The position numbers and the translations under genes are program-made. Below, piece after piece: positions 31,471 to 39,887 of a stretch of 44,989 bases of DNA (within the stretch, counting starts at the first letter, position 1; every line of letters begins with the position of its first letter). The stretch comes from Anaerolineae bacterium. GTDB taxonomy: Bacteria; Chloroflexota; Anaerolineae; Aggregatilineales; Phototrophicaceae. The stretch is from the NCBI GenBank assembly GCA_022820665.1, contig JAJEFB010000008.1, positions 1-44,989 on the forward strand, written 5' to 3'. The notes under the pieces were generated by a model. It made no database searches. It saw only the letters and a list, made by a program, of their open reading frames with translations, and had not been told where the DNA came from.

Positions 31471-33183
31471 ATGGAGAGTGGCCCGCTTTACGTAACGGTC
31501 GAAACGCTTACGCGCATCATCTTCCCAACGATCTACGCCTTCGCCGCTTTGACCGTCTACCGCTGGTTCATGCCCCAGTTGTCAACAGTGGCCCGGCGCC
31601 TGGCGAGCGTCATGCTGGCGGCGCAGGCGCTGACAATCTTCAATGCGCTGTACATTGAATCATCTTCAAGCTTTTACCTATGGCTGTGGGATCTCCATCG
31701 AGAATGGAATGTGGCCGCTACGCTCGCTTCGACGCAATTGGCTCTGGCGAGTGGTGTTGCCTTGCTGACAGCTTGGCTCGCCGGCAAGCGCCCCGTTTGG
31801 TATCGCATCTATTTGCTTGGTATCGGTCTGGTATTCCTTTTTATGGCTTATGATGAATTCTTCACCTTGCATGAATATCGAATAGGCTGGAATTACTACA
31901 TTCGTGTTGGAGTCGCTGTTGTCTTGGGAACGTTGGTTGTGGCCGCGCTCTCGCCGCGACGATCCTGGAAATGGCACGCCTGCCTGCTGGGCGGCTTGGC
32001 AATAAGCGCCGCTGGCGCAATCCATGTCGAAGTCTATGGGGGCATCTGTGGCGATTATGCTTTCCTTTACATCGACCAGTGCCCGCGTAACACGGTCTGG
32101 GATTTGGAAGAAATCCTTGAGTTTTTGGGCATCTGGCTCACGCTGGTCGCGTTACTGGGCCATTTTTCAGGTGCGTCGCCACCCTCAAACCGCCTAAGGC
32201 GGTCGCTGTATTTGATGCCAGCGCTTTGGATCATCTTAATCGTTCCGAGCGCGCCCATTTGGCCCATTGCGCGCCAGGTAGGTGGAGAGCCCGCAGCCGT
32301 AGCCTTCGAGTCGGGCACGGGTCTGCATGCCTACCACATCGACCAAAGAAAGAGCAATTTAACTGTCCGTCTCTTTTTGTCTCCAGAGCGCTGGGATTAT
32401 AATGGGCTGGGGTATTCCATTCACCTCGTCGACCAGATCACCGGGGAATCTATCGTCAGCCGCAATACACATGCCTATCGTCGACTCGAATTCTATTTGG
32501 CGCCAGGACATGTGCCGGTTTATCGACAGTGGAAGCGCATTCAGTTTCCGCCACAGACGCCGACTAACCACGCGCTGCGGGTTGTGCTGACGCTTTGGCA
32601 CAAAAAGGGTGAGCAAATCGTTTACGACCCCGTACTCTCCAGCGATCTCAAACTCCTGGGCGAAGCGCAAGTATTGCTGGGCGAACTGGCCTTGCCGGCC
32701 GATTCGCCGACGCCGACGACCGCGCCCCTCGCCCAGTTCGAAAACGGATTCTCCCTTGGCGCAGCGGGGCTGCCCGAACGCGCCCGACCCGGCGAAAACC
32801 TGGTTATTCCATTTGCCTGGCGCAGCGACGAAAATGGCCAGGAAGACCATGTGCAATATCTGCATTTGGGTTATATATCCCCACCTGGAGAGGGGAGGAG
32901 CGTGGAAGGGGGGGCGGAGTCGGTTCAGACCGGCGCCTGGTTTGTATACGATCAAGAACCGCTGGGCGCGCGCTTGCCCACCCGACTCTGGTACCCCGGC
33001 CTTAGCGACAGCGAAACCTGGCGTGTGCCGCTCCCGGCCGATCTTGCGCCCGGGCAATACAGTGTTTTCACCGGCATTTACCGCGCGCGCGACGGGGAGC
33101 GCATACCGGCGACTGACGTGGATGGAACGCCGTTTGTCGATGCCCGCGTGCCGCTGGGCAATCTGTTCATCGAGGCAAACTAA
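31471..33183 (+). CDS. Array protein 4: 8-helix membrane protein with two C-terminal beta domains (unknown function)
   Basis: I place the start at ATG 31471, 10 nt after AAGGGAG; the in-frame TTG at 31462 lacks such a site. With this start DE falls at 128-129 and HE at 134-135, the same numbers as in proteins 2 and 3, which supports the choice. The 570-residue product has LHREWNV (75-81), AYDEFFTLHE (126-135), Cys193/Cys204 and LEEILEFLGIWLTL. The beta domains hold LGYSIHLVDQITGES, NHALRVVLTLWHKK and LPTRLWYPGLSDSETW. It differs from others in YDE instead of LDE. The last ~190 bases are almost identical to gene 2. It carries the insert at 32878. Confidence 0.85.
   Translation: MESGPLYVTVETLTRIIFPTIYAFAALTVYRWFMPQLSTVARRLASVMLAAQALTIFNALYIESSSSFYLWLWDLHREWNVAATLASTQLALASGVALLTAWLAGKRPVWYRIYLLGIGLVFLFMAYDEFFTLHEYRIGWNYYIRVGVAVVLGTLVVAALSPRRSWKWHACLLGGLAISAAGAIHVEVYGGICGDYAFLYIDQCPRNTVWDLEEILEFLGIWLTLVALLGHFSGASPPSNRLRRSLYLMPALWIILIVPSAPIWPIARQVGGEPAAVAFESGTGLHAYHIDQRKSNLTVRLFLSPERWDYNGLGYSIHLVDQITGESIVSRNTHAYRRLEFYLAPGHVPVYRQWKRIQFPPQTPTNHALRVVLTLWHKKGEQIVYDPVLSSDLKLLGEAQVLLGELALPADSPTPTTAPLAQFENGFSLGAAGLPERARPGENLVIPFAWRSDENGQEDHVQYLHLGYISPPGEGRSVEGGAESVQTGAWFVYDQEPLGARLPTRLWYPGLSDSETWRVPLPADLAPGQYSVFTGIYRARDGERIPATDVDGTPFVDARVPLGNLFIEAN
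32878..32925 (+). repeat. 48-nt GC-rich in-frame insert, array gene 4
   Basis: It starts TCCCCACCTGGAGAGGGGAG and encodes SPPGEGRSVEGGAESV, in the same codon register as genes 1-3 and 5. Confidence 0.7.
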
Positions 33184-33270
33184 TCTGAGCCCGGCTGGCG
33201 ATCAGTCGTTAAATTTGCCAGACACTAGGCTTGACAGCGAGATTGAGTCGCGCGATGGAGGAAAGCGTCG

Positions 33271-35016
33271 ATGAATAGCGGCGAGTTGCTAGTTTCAAAC
33301 GAGTCATTCATACGCGTCTTTATCGTTATTGCCTATGTTCCGCTCTGTTTGATTAGCTCCAGGCTGCTCTTCCCAGGAATCTCGCCATCAGCCAAAGGCT
33401 TGGGTATTGGCATGCTGGCTCTGCAGATACTGGTGGTGGCGCTATCAGAAATAATCCAGCCAACTTCCATCTTCGAGGAGAGGCTCTGGACTTTGGATCG
33501 GGAATTCAACATTCCGTCGACATTCTCGTCGACGCAATTAGCGCTGGCTGGTGGTCTGGCGCTATTGACAGCCTCGCTTGCCCGGGCGCGACCGGCGTTG
33601 TTTCGCCTCTACCTGGCAGGGCTCGGCGTGTCATTCCTGTACCTGGCGCTTGACGAGTTTTTCGCCTGGAAAGACCTCGGATCTTCCAGAACTTGGAAGA
33701 TAAACGTTTCAATACTTGGCGCTGCGATTGTACTGGCAACGACTTTGTTGGCGCTGCGTTCATCACGACGCGCAAGGATATGGCACTTATGCCTTCTGAC
33801 TGGTCTTGCGCTAGTTGCAATTGCCGCTGTAGTCGTTGATGATTTGCCGCCATTCTGCGGCAACCTAGGTTTTATAGTCCTGGAAGATTGCCTTGACTAC
33901 AGGATTCCTGAGGAGATCATCGAATTCCTGGGCATCTGGCTCTCGCTGGTCGCCATGCTCGGACATTTTTCCGAAGCGACGCGGAGGTCATCAGCGCGCG
34001 TCCAGCGCATGCCTTATGCATTGCCGGTAATCTGGATAATATTGATCTTTCTTGTTCCCCTCATCCCCCGATTTGAAATGCAGCTCCTGGCGCAGGCGGC
34101 AGCGGTGCAGTTTGACAAGAGGATTCAATTGAAGGGCTATCGCATCGACAATGAGGGACGAGGGACTTTCATTCTCCGACTTTATGCGACTGCTACCGCC
34201 TGGGACTGGAATCATATCGGCCGTAGAGAAGTGGGATATTCCGTTCACCTTGTCGACCAGGCGAGCGGAGAATCTTTCGTCAGCCGCAACAAGTTAGTGC
34301 GCCCGCAGTTTGAAATCCTGATATTCGGGGCTCAATATGAGCCTATTTACCGTGAGTACGCAGCGTTTGAAATCCCGCCAACAACGCCAGCCAACCGCGC
34401 GCTCTGGGTCGTGCTAACGCTCTGGCGTCAGAATGACGGCGAGTATGAACGAATGAAGGTCCTTTCCAGCGATCTCAAACTACTGAGCGAAACTCAAGTC
34501 GTCTTGGGAGAACTGGTCTTGCCAGCCAATTCGCCGGCGCCGTCGACCTCTCCGCTTGCTCAATTTGCCAACGGATTCTCGCTCGGCGCAGTTGACCTGC
34601 CGCAAGACGCGCGATCTGGCGAAAACCTTGTTATTCCATTTGCCTGGCGAAGCAACGAAAATGGCCGCGAAGACCACGCGCAATATCTACATTTGGGCTA
34701 TGTATCCCCACCTGGAGAGGGAGGGGGCGTGGAAGGGGGATCAGAGTCGGTTGAGACCGGCGCCTGGTTTGTCTACGATCAAGAACCGCTGGGGCCCCGC
34801 TTGCCCACCCGGCTTTGGTACAGCGGACTCGCTGATAGCGAAACCTGGCAGGTGCCGCTCCCGGCTGATCTCGCGCCCGGTTTATATCAAGTCTTCACCG
34901 GGCTCTATCGCATGCGCGATCAAGAGCGGGTGTCGGCGATTGACGCGGAGGGAAAGCCATTTGTCGATGCCCGTGTGCCCTTGGGATTCGTGACCATTCG
35001 AAGCGTCGCGCCATAA
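33271..35016 (+). CDS. Array protein 5: 8-helix membrane protein with two C-terminal beta domains (unknown function)
   Basis: The 581-residue product is slightly longer than its neighbours, partly from extra residues in the helix 4-5 region and the first beta domain (TAWDWNHIGRREVGYSVHLVDQ). Landmarks: DREFNIP (76-82), ALDEFFAWKD (126-135, HE replaced by KD), Cys196/Cys207 and PEEIIEFLGIWLSL (213-226). The C-terminal part reads LPTRLWYSGLADSETWQVPLPADLAPG, closest to gene 6. GGAGG lies 9-10 nt before the ATG. The stop is 15 nt before gene 6. It carries the insert at 34705. The loss of HE here, and in proteins 1 and 6a, may mark copies with changed activity. Confidence 0.85.
   Translation: MNSGELLVSNESFIRVFIVIAYVPLCLISSRLLFPGISPSAKGLGIGMLALQILVVALSEIIQPTSIFEERLWTLDREFNIPSTFSSTQLALAGGLALLTASLARARPALFRLYLAGLGVSFLYLALDEFFAWKDLGSSRTWKINVSILGAAIVLATTLLALRSSRRARIWHLCLLTGLALVAIAAVVVDDLPPFCGNLGFIVLEDCLDYRIPEEIIEFLGIWLSLVAMLGHFSEATRRSSARVQRMPYALPVIWIILIFLVPLIPRFEMQLLAQAAAVQFDKRIQLKGYRIDNEGRGTFILRLYATATAWDWNHIGRREVGYSVHLVDQASGESFVSRNKLVRPQFEILIFGAQYEPIYREYAAFEIPPTTPANRALWVVLTLWRQNDGEYERMKVLSSDLKLLSETQVVLGELVLPANSPAPSTSPLAQFANGFSLGAVDLPQDARSGENLVIPFAWRSNENGREDHAQYLHLGYVSPPGEGGGVEGGSESVETGAWFVYDQEPLGPRLPTRLWYSGLADSETWQVPLPADLAPGLYQVFTGLYRMRDQERVSAIDAEGKPFVDARVPLGFVTIRSVAP
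34705..34752 (+). repeat. 48-nt GC-rich in-frame insert, array gene 5
   Basis: It starts TCCCCACCTGGAGAGGGAGG and encodes SPPGEGGGVEGGSESV at the position that is empty in gene 6 (about 37391). Confidence 0.7.
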
Positions 35017-35031
35017 TGAAAACTGGAAGCC

Positions 35032-37647
35032 ATGGATGGTCCTGATTTGCTAGGCTCAAGCGAGTCATTGAATCGCATCTTCGTCCTCTTGCTCTATGTC
35101 CCGGTTTGCCTGATAGCTTATCGATGGCTGATCCCGCGCTTGTCGCCCGTCTCCAAGCGGATAGCGAGCGGCTTTCTCGTAGCGCTGGTACTCGTGATCC
35201 TGCTGTCGCTCATAATCCGACCTGCATCGGCTTTTGAGGAGTGGTTGTGGAAGCTGGATCATGCCAGGAATATCCCGTCGACTCTTGCGTCGGCGCAACT
35301 AGCGCTGGTCGGAGTCCTTGCGCTGACGACAGCCTGGCTTGCGAGGGGGCGCCCCGCTTGGCAGCGTTTTTATCTGCTCGGGATCGGATTGGTTTTCCCG
35401 TATATCGGGCTGGACGATTTTTTCGACTGGCAACTGTTAGATAATAGCGAGATAAAAGAACCATATGTCCTATTCGGCGCGGCGGTTGTGGTGGCAACAA
35501 TCGTGGTCGCCATGCGCTCGCCCAGGCGCGCGCGAATCTGGCATTTATGCCTGCTCTCTGGTCTCTGTCTTACCGCAATGGGCGGCATCGTGGTGGATGG
35601 CTTTCCGGAATATTGCGGTTTTTTCGGAAGCGCTGGCACCTACGAATGTCTGCATTTCCGTTTCCTGGAAGAAACTCTCGAGCTTTTGGGTAACTGGCTG
35701 GCGCTGCTTGCCATGCTTGGTCATTTTTCCCAAGCAGCGCCGACGCCGCGGCTCCGCATCCGGCTTGTTCTTTATGCATTGCCAATTCTTTTGGCCCTCC
35801 TGTTCTCATCGCATTCATTGCTGCCGGGATTAGCGGACCGGCTGCTGGGCGAGCCCACGCTGGTTGAATTCGATTCAAGCGCCCCCCAGGAGGCTGTCCG
35901 TAACGACCAGCAACTACCGGATGAAATGGGGGTCGTCGTGGGCGGCTCGGCCGAGCCAGCCATATCGTCCGCACGGCGAGGTACGGAGCCAATCAACAAC
36001 GACGCGTTCGCAGTTTCAAACGAGAAATTGATCTTCGCTTTTCTCTTCGCGCTTTATGTCCCGGTTGGACTGGTCAGTTACTGGAGACTGATTCCGCACC
36101 TGGCGGCGCCCTATGCGCGACTGGCAAGCGTCATGCTGGCGGCGCAGATAATAGTGATCCTGCTGTCGATCGGCCTCCGTCCTGCATCGAGATTCGAGAG
36201 CTGGCTCTGGAGTTTGGATCAAGAATGGAACATTCCCAGTATCCTTGCATCGGCGCAATTGATGTTGGTCGCGGCCGTAGCGCTGTTGACAGCCTGGCTT
36301 GCGGTGGCGCGATCCGTCCCGCGGCGTCTCTACCTGGGCGGGATCGGTCTGGTTTTCTTGTTTCTAGCCTGGGATGAACACTTTAGCTTTCACGAAGGTA
36401 TCGCAAATTGGGAAGAACACGACATCGCGCTCAGCGCGATGGTGGCAACGGCGATTGTGGCGTTTCGTTCGCCGCGGCGCGCGCGGATATGGCATTTATG
36501 CCTGCTGACCGGTTTAGCAATGAACGCGATAGGGGGCATATTACTAGATGGGGAGGGGCCGATATGTGACCGTTTGGGCTTTTTGCCGCTCTACGGCTGC
36601 CTTTGGCCGCATAACTACGAAGAATCTCTTGAGTTTCTGGGCGCATGGCTGGCGTTGCTGGCAGCGCTTGGCCATCTTTCCCTGGCAGTCCCGACGCCAA
36701 AGCCCCGCGTTTGGCGGGCCTTGTATGCCTTGCCAGCGCTTTGGATTCTCTTGCTTGTCCACAATGCTTTTATCCCTCGCCTGGAGCTCCGGCTCTTGGC
36801 GCAGCCCGCCTCCGTACAGTTCGAGTCAGGAGTCCGCCTGCATGGCTACCGCATTGACAAGGAAGATGGAACTTACGTCCTCCGGCTTTATCCGTCTGCC
36901 AAGCGGCGCGATTATATCGGGAAGGGCTTTTCAGTGCATCTGGTTGACCAAGTCAGCGGCGACTCCGTCGCCAGCCGCGACAGGTATATGAGTCGTCAGG
37001 CTGGCTTGCTCTCCGCTCCCGGCTATAGTCATGTTTATCATCAGCAGGTGGAGGTTGAAATCCCGACGCAGACGGCGGCCAATCGCGCGCTTTCGCTGGT
37101 GCTGACGCTCTGGCGTGATATCAACGGCGAGTTTCTGCGTCAAAAGGTCCTCTCCAGCGATCGCAAACTCCTGGGCGAAACACAAGTACTGCTGGGCGAA
37201 CTGGTCTTGCCGGCCAATTCGCCAGCGCCGACGACCGTCTCGCTCGCCCGATTTGAAAATGGATTCTCGCTCGGCGCAGTTGACCTGCCCCAAGGCGCGC
37301 GACCCGGAGAAAACCTGGTTATTCCATTTGCCTGGCAAAGCAGCGAAAATGGCCGCGAAGACCATGTGCAATTTCTGCATTTGGGGCACATAGAGAGTGG
37401 CGCCTGGTTTGTCTACGATCAAGAACCACTGGGGCCGCGTTTGCCGACCCGTCTCTGGTACAGCGGGCTCGCCGACAGCGAAACCTGGCAGGTGCCGCTT
37501 CCGGCAGATCTGGCGCCCGGTCTATATCAAGTCTTTACCGGGCTCTATCGTACACGAGATCAGAAACGCGTGCCCGTGACCGATGCGGATGGCAGGCTCT
37601 TTATTGACGCGCGCGTGCCACTGGGCACGCTCCTCATTGAACAATAA
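35032..37647 (+). CDS. Array protein 6: fusion of two array proteins, first copy lacking its beta domains
   Basis: The 871-residue product contains a first 8-helix module (1-~275; GLDDFFDWQL at 126-135, Cys195/Cys206, LEETLELLG at 212-220) that breaks off at the start of the first beta domain (EPTLVEFDSS). A ~37-residue linker (284-320) leads to a complete second copy. Residue 321 (Ile, ATC at 35992) aligns with Met1 of the other proteins: DE of the second module is at 448-449, exactly 320 after 128-129. GGAG still lies just upstream of it, a fossil start. The second module has WDEHFSFHE (447-455) and EESLEFLG. Its last beta domain lacks the 48-nt insert present in genes 1-5 (LGHIESGAWF). Confidence 0.88.
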   Translation: MDGPDLLGSSESLNRIFVLLLYVPVCLIAYRWLIPRLSPVSKRIASGFLVALVLVILLSLIIRPASAFEEWLWKLDHARNIPSTLASAQLALVGVLALTTAWLARGRPAWQRFYLLGIGLVFPYIGLDDFFDWQLLDNSEIKEPYVLFGAAVVVATIVVAMRSPRRARIWHLCLLSGLCLTAMGGIVVDGFPEYCGFFGSAGTYECLHFRFLEETLELLGNWLALLAMLGHFSQAAPTPRLRIRLVLYALPILLALLFSSHSLLPGLADRLLGEPTLVEFDSSAPQEAVRNDQQLPDEMGVVVGGSAEPAISSARRGTEPINNDAFAVSNEKLIFAFLFALYVPVGLVSYWRLIPHLAAPYARLASVMLAAQIIVILLSIGLRPASRFESWLWSLDQEWNIPSILASAQLMLVAAVALLTAWLAVARSVPRRLYLGGIGLVFLFLAWDEHFSFHEGIANWEEHDIALSAMVATAIVAFRSPRRARIWHLCLLTGLAMNAIGGILLDGEGPICDRLGFLPLYGCLWPHNYEESLEFLGAWLALLAALGHLSLAVPTPKPRVWRALYALPALWILLLVHNAFIPRLELRLLAQPASVQFESGVRLHGYRIDKEDGTYVLRLYPSAKRRDYIGKGFSVHLVDQVSGDSVASRDRYMSRQAGLLSAPGYSHVYHQQVEVEIPTQTAANRALSLVLTLWRDINGEFLRQKVLSSDRKLLGETQVLLGELVLPANSPAPTTVSLARFENGFSLGAVDLPQGARPGENLVIPFAWQSSENGREDHVQFLHLGHIESGAWFVYDQEPLGPRLPTRLWYSGLADSETWQVPLPADLAPGLYQVFTGLYRTRDQKRVPVTDADGRLFIDARVPLGTLLIEQ

Positions 37648-37695
37648 GCTGTCGCGCGCGCGGCAAGCAAAATGGAGTTGAAAAGGAAGGCGGCG

Positions 37696-38742
37696 ATGAG
37701 GGAGATGCTTGCAGCGATCATACACGAGCACGGTGACAGAGATGTCCTCCGGTTGGAGCATGTGCCTATCCCGCAACCGGCGGCGGAGGAAGCGCGCCTG
37801 AAGGTGCATGCCTGCGCGCTCAATTGGCTGGATGTGGGCATACGCAGGGGACCCCAGTTCGGCGCGATCCCTCTGCCGATGACGACGGGCGTCGATATCA
37901 GCGGCGAGCTGGACGCCGTCGGCGAGGACGTGTCCGGCTGGCAAGCCGGCGACGAAGCAACCGTGTACTCGCTTGTCACCTGCGGCGACTGCGAATTCTG
38001 CCGCGCGGGAGACGTGACCGTTTGTCCGCAACATCAGATCATCGGCGAGCACATCAACGGCGGTTTGGCGGAGTACGTCGTCGTGCCGGCCCGCAATCTG
38101 ATCCCAAAACCGAAGAATCTCAATCATATAGAGGTGGCGGCGCTGCCAGTCGTCGCGGGTACCGCTTGGCATATGTTGATTACCGTGGCTGGCTTGGGCG
38201 CTGGGGAGACCGTCTTCATCCCAGGCGCGGGCGGCGGGGTTGCCAGCCTGGGCATTCAAATCGCCAAGTATGCTGGCGCCAGGGTGATCGCCAGCACCTC
38301 AACTGCCGACAAGGCTCGCAAAGCGCTGGAGCTGGGCGCGGACCACGTCGTCAACTATCACGACCAAGATTGGGTTGAACAGGTCATCGACGCCACCGAT
38401 GGGCGCGGCGTCGACGTCGTGCAGGACAACGTCGGCGGCAAAACCTGGGCCGATTCATTGCGGACCTTGGCGCGCAATGGACGCATGGTGGTCTGCGGCT
38501 CGCATTCCGGCCGGCAATTCGAGTTGTCGATACCTCAAATCTATCACCGGCAACTGAGCATCCTCGGCGCCAATGGCGCCACCTACAACGAACTGGTCAC
38601 CGTGCTTGAGTTGGCGGACCAAGGCTCGCTGCGACCGGTGATCGACACCGTTCTTCCCCTGTCACAGATCCACGAAGGGCATCGCATTCTGGAAGAACAC
38701 GATCACTTTGGCAAAGTAGTAATGCAGATTTGGACAGACTAG
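37696..38742 (+). CDS. Zinc-type alcohol dehydrogenase / quinone reductase-like oxidoreductase (MDR)
   Basis: The 348-residue protein is a medium-chain dehydrogenase/reductase. The N-terminal GroES-like domain carries the structural-zinc cysteines CGDCEFCRAGDVTVC. The Rossmann domain has the nucleotide loop IPGAGGGVASLGIQIAK followed by GARVIASTSTADK, a form that often favours NADP(H). The usual first catalytic-zinc Cys is replaced (NWLDVGIRRG, as in quinone reductases), so the catalytic zinc is probably absent. The start is ATG 37696, 5 nt after AAGGAAGG; an in-frame ATG at 37672 lacks a ribosome binding site. It follows the array by 48 nt on the same strand and may share its transcript, but no functional link is evident. 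Confidence 0.9.
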   Translation: MREMLAAIIHEHGDRDVLRLEHVPIPQPAAEEARLKVHACALNWLDVGIRRGPQFGAIPLPMTTGVDISGELDAVGEDVSGWQAGDEATVYSLVTCGDCEFCRAGDVTVCPQHQIIGEHINGGLAEYVVVPARNLIPKPKNLNHIEVAALPVVAGTAWHMLITVAGLGAGETVFIPGAGGGVASLGIQIAKYAGARVIASTSTADKARKALELGADHVVNYHDQDWVEQVIDATDGRGVDVVQDNVGGKTWADSLRTLARNGRMVVCGSHSGRQFELSIPQIYHRQLSILGANGATYNELVTVLELADQGSLRPVIDTVLPLSQIHEGHRILEEHDHFGKVVMQIWTD

Positions 38743-38776
38743 AGCGCTCCTGGCTCGACTGCCATCGCCAACCTAT

Positions 38777-39847
38777 CTATCCGTTGCTCTTGCGCTCTTC
38801 AACCTGCGAGCGCAGGCGCTCCATCAAGTCGACGCCCAGCTGTCGGCACAGGTCGATCATATCGATAGGCACCCAGTTTTCAATCAAGTAGTCGCCTTCG
38901 CGCTTCCACCAGTCGAAATCGCGCAGGGTCATGAGTTCGCCGGTTGCCGGTATGCCGGCGTAGTCGCCGTTGCTGTAAGAGAACGCCGCATCCCAGATGC
39001 CGCCGCAGGCATATAAACCTTCGCCGATGAAGCCCATATTGCGGCCGCCGCGCTCGACCTCCAGGTGGCGGTCGCCGAAGCCGTGGAGCCAATTGCGCTG
39101 GTGAAAGTCTTCAAACTCCTCCAGCGAGAAGCAGCCGCCGATGCCGCTCGGTCCGAACCAGCGCATGTCGGGATGCCAGTATTTGTCCTGTTCCATGCGG
39201 CTCATGTCGCCGCCGTCGCGGTCGCGGACATAGCGCATGAGGCCTTTGCCCATGGCTTGGACCAGTTGCAGGCTCTTGCGAGATTCCAAAGGGTCTTGCT
39301 CGGTGAGCAGGATGCCGTCTTTGGCGACCGGTCCGGGGATTTTGCCGCCGTCCGCGCCGGGCGAGGGCGGCAAGACTTGATAGCCCGCCTGCCGCATGAC
39401 GGCGAGGATATCGTACTGAACGAAGCTCTCGGCGATTTTGCCCTCGCGCATGACGTAGAATTGCCCGAACCAGATATTGGTTTTCTTGCCCGTGGCCGGG
39501 ATGCCCAGCCAGTCCTTGACGAAGCTGCCGGTTAGGTAGCCGCAGGCGGTGACCCACTCGCTGCCGACATCGCCAGCCCACTCCGACTCGCCCGACTCTA
39601 TGCCGCCCATGAAGACATCGGGTCTGATTTTGAGGTCGGGAAAGGAATGCAGCAGCGGCAGCCAGAAACCGGATATGAGGTTTTCGACGCCGAGAATGTG
39701 ATCGATTGGCGCGGAGCCGTTCCAGTTCACATCGTCATGGACGGCAGCGCGAATGACCGCCGGCACATTGTCGACGCCGACATGATTCAGCTTCTGCCAG
39801 TAATCCCAGACGATTTCCTTGTTCTGCTGGTTCAGCAAATTGGACAT
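38777..39847 (-). CDS. SnoaL-like (NTF2-fold) protein with two domains
   Basis: The 356-residue protein appears to hold two NTF2-like/SnoaL units. The first (about 10-160) has VIRAAVHDDVNWNGSAPI, LHSFPDLKIRPDVFMGG and FGQFYVMREGKIAESFVQYDI. The second (about 210-345) has YWHPDMRWFGPSGIG, GGIWDAAFSYSNGDYAGI and WWKREGDYLIENWVPID. The second half of each ends in a W/F-rich strand with an acidic residue, as in polyketide-cyclase-like and epoxide-hydrolase-like members. No cofactor site is visible. AAGGGAAGAG precedes the ATG at 39847. It is the last gene of the minus operon starting at 44477 and may act on the compound imported there (inference). Confidence 0.8.
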   Translation of the reverse strand: MSNLLNQQNKEIVWDYWQKLNHVGVDNVPAVIRAAVHDDVNWNGSAPIDHILGVENLISGFWLPLLHSFPDLKIRPDVFMGGIESGESEWAGDVGSEWVTACGYLTGSFVKDWLGIPATGKKTNIWFGQFYVMREGKIAESFVQYDILAVMRQAGYQVLPPSPGADGGKIPGPVAKDGILLTEQDPLESRKSLQLVQAMGKGLMRYVRDRDGGDMSRMEQDKYWHPDMRWFGPSGIGGCFSLEEFEDFHQRNWLHGFGDRHLEVERGGRNMGFIGEGLYACGGIWDAAFSYSNGDYAGIPATGELMTLRDFDWWKREGDYLIENWVPIDMIDLCRQLGVDLMERLRSQVEERKSNG

Positions 39848-39887
39848 GATCTCTTCCCTTCTCTACTTCTTCTGATCTACTTTGTCT

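Larger units (their letters stand above)
26175..37647 (+). repeat. Tandem array of six paralogous membrane-protein genes (seven membrane modules)
   Basis: Six consecutive plus-strand genes share one architecture and near-constant length (569, 569, 569, 570, 581 residues, and an 871-residue fusion), with gaps of 15-87 nt. Shared landmarks in order: EWNIPxxLASxQLAL, LDE, RSPRRxxxWHxCLL, Cys-Cys pair, EExLExLGxWLALxAxLGxFS, LGYSxHLVDQ, NRAxxVVLTLWR, LPxRLWYxGLxDSETW, DARVPLG. The array formed by repeated tandem duplication. Confidence 0.93.

Noticed and set aside
26175..37647. Array genes as sensor kinases or transposon cargo
   Set aside because: No kinase, receiver or transposase motifs and no flanking inverted repeats were seen.
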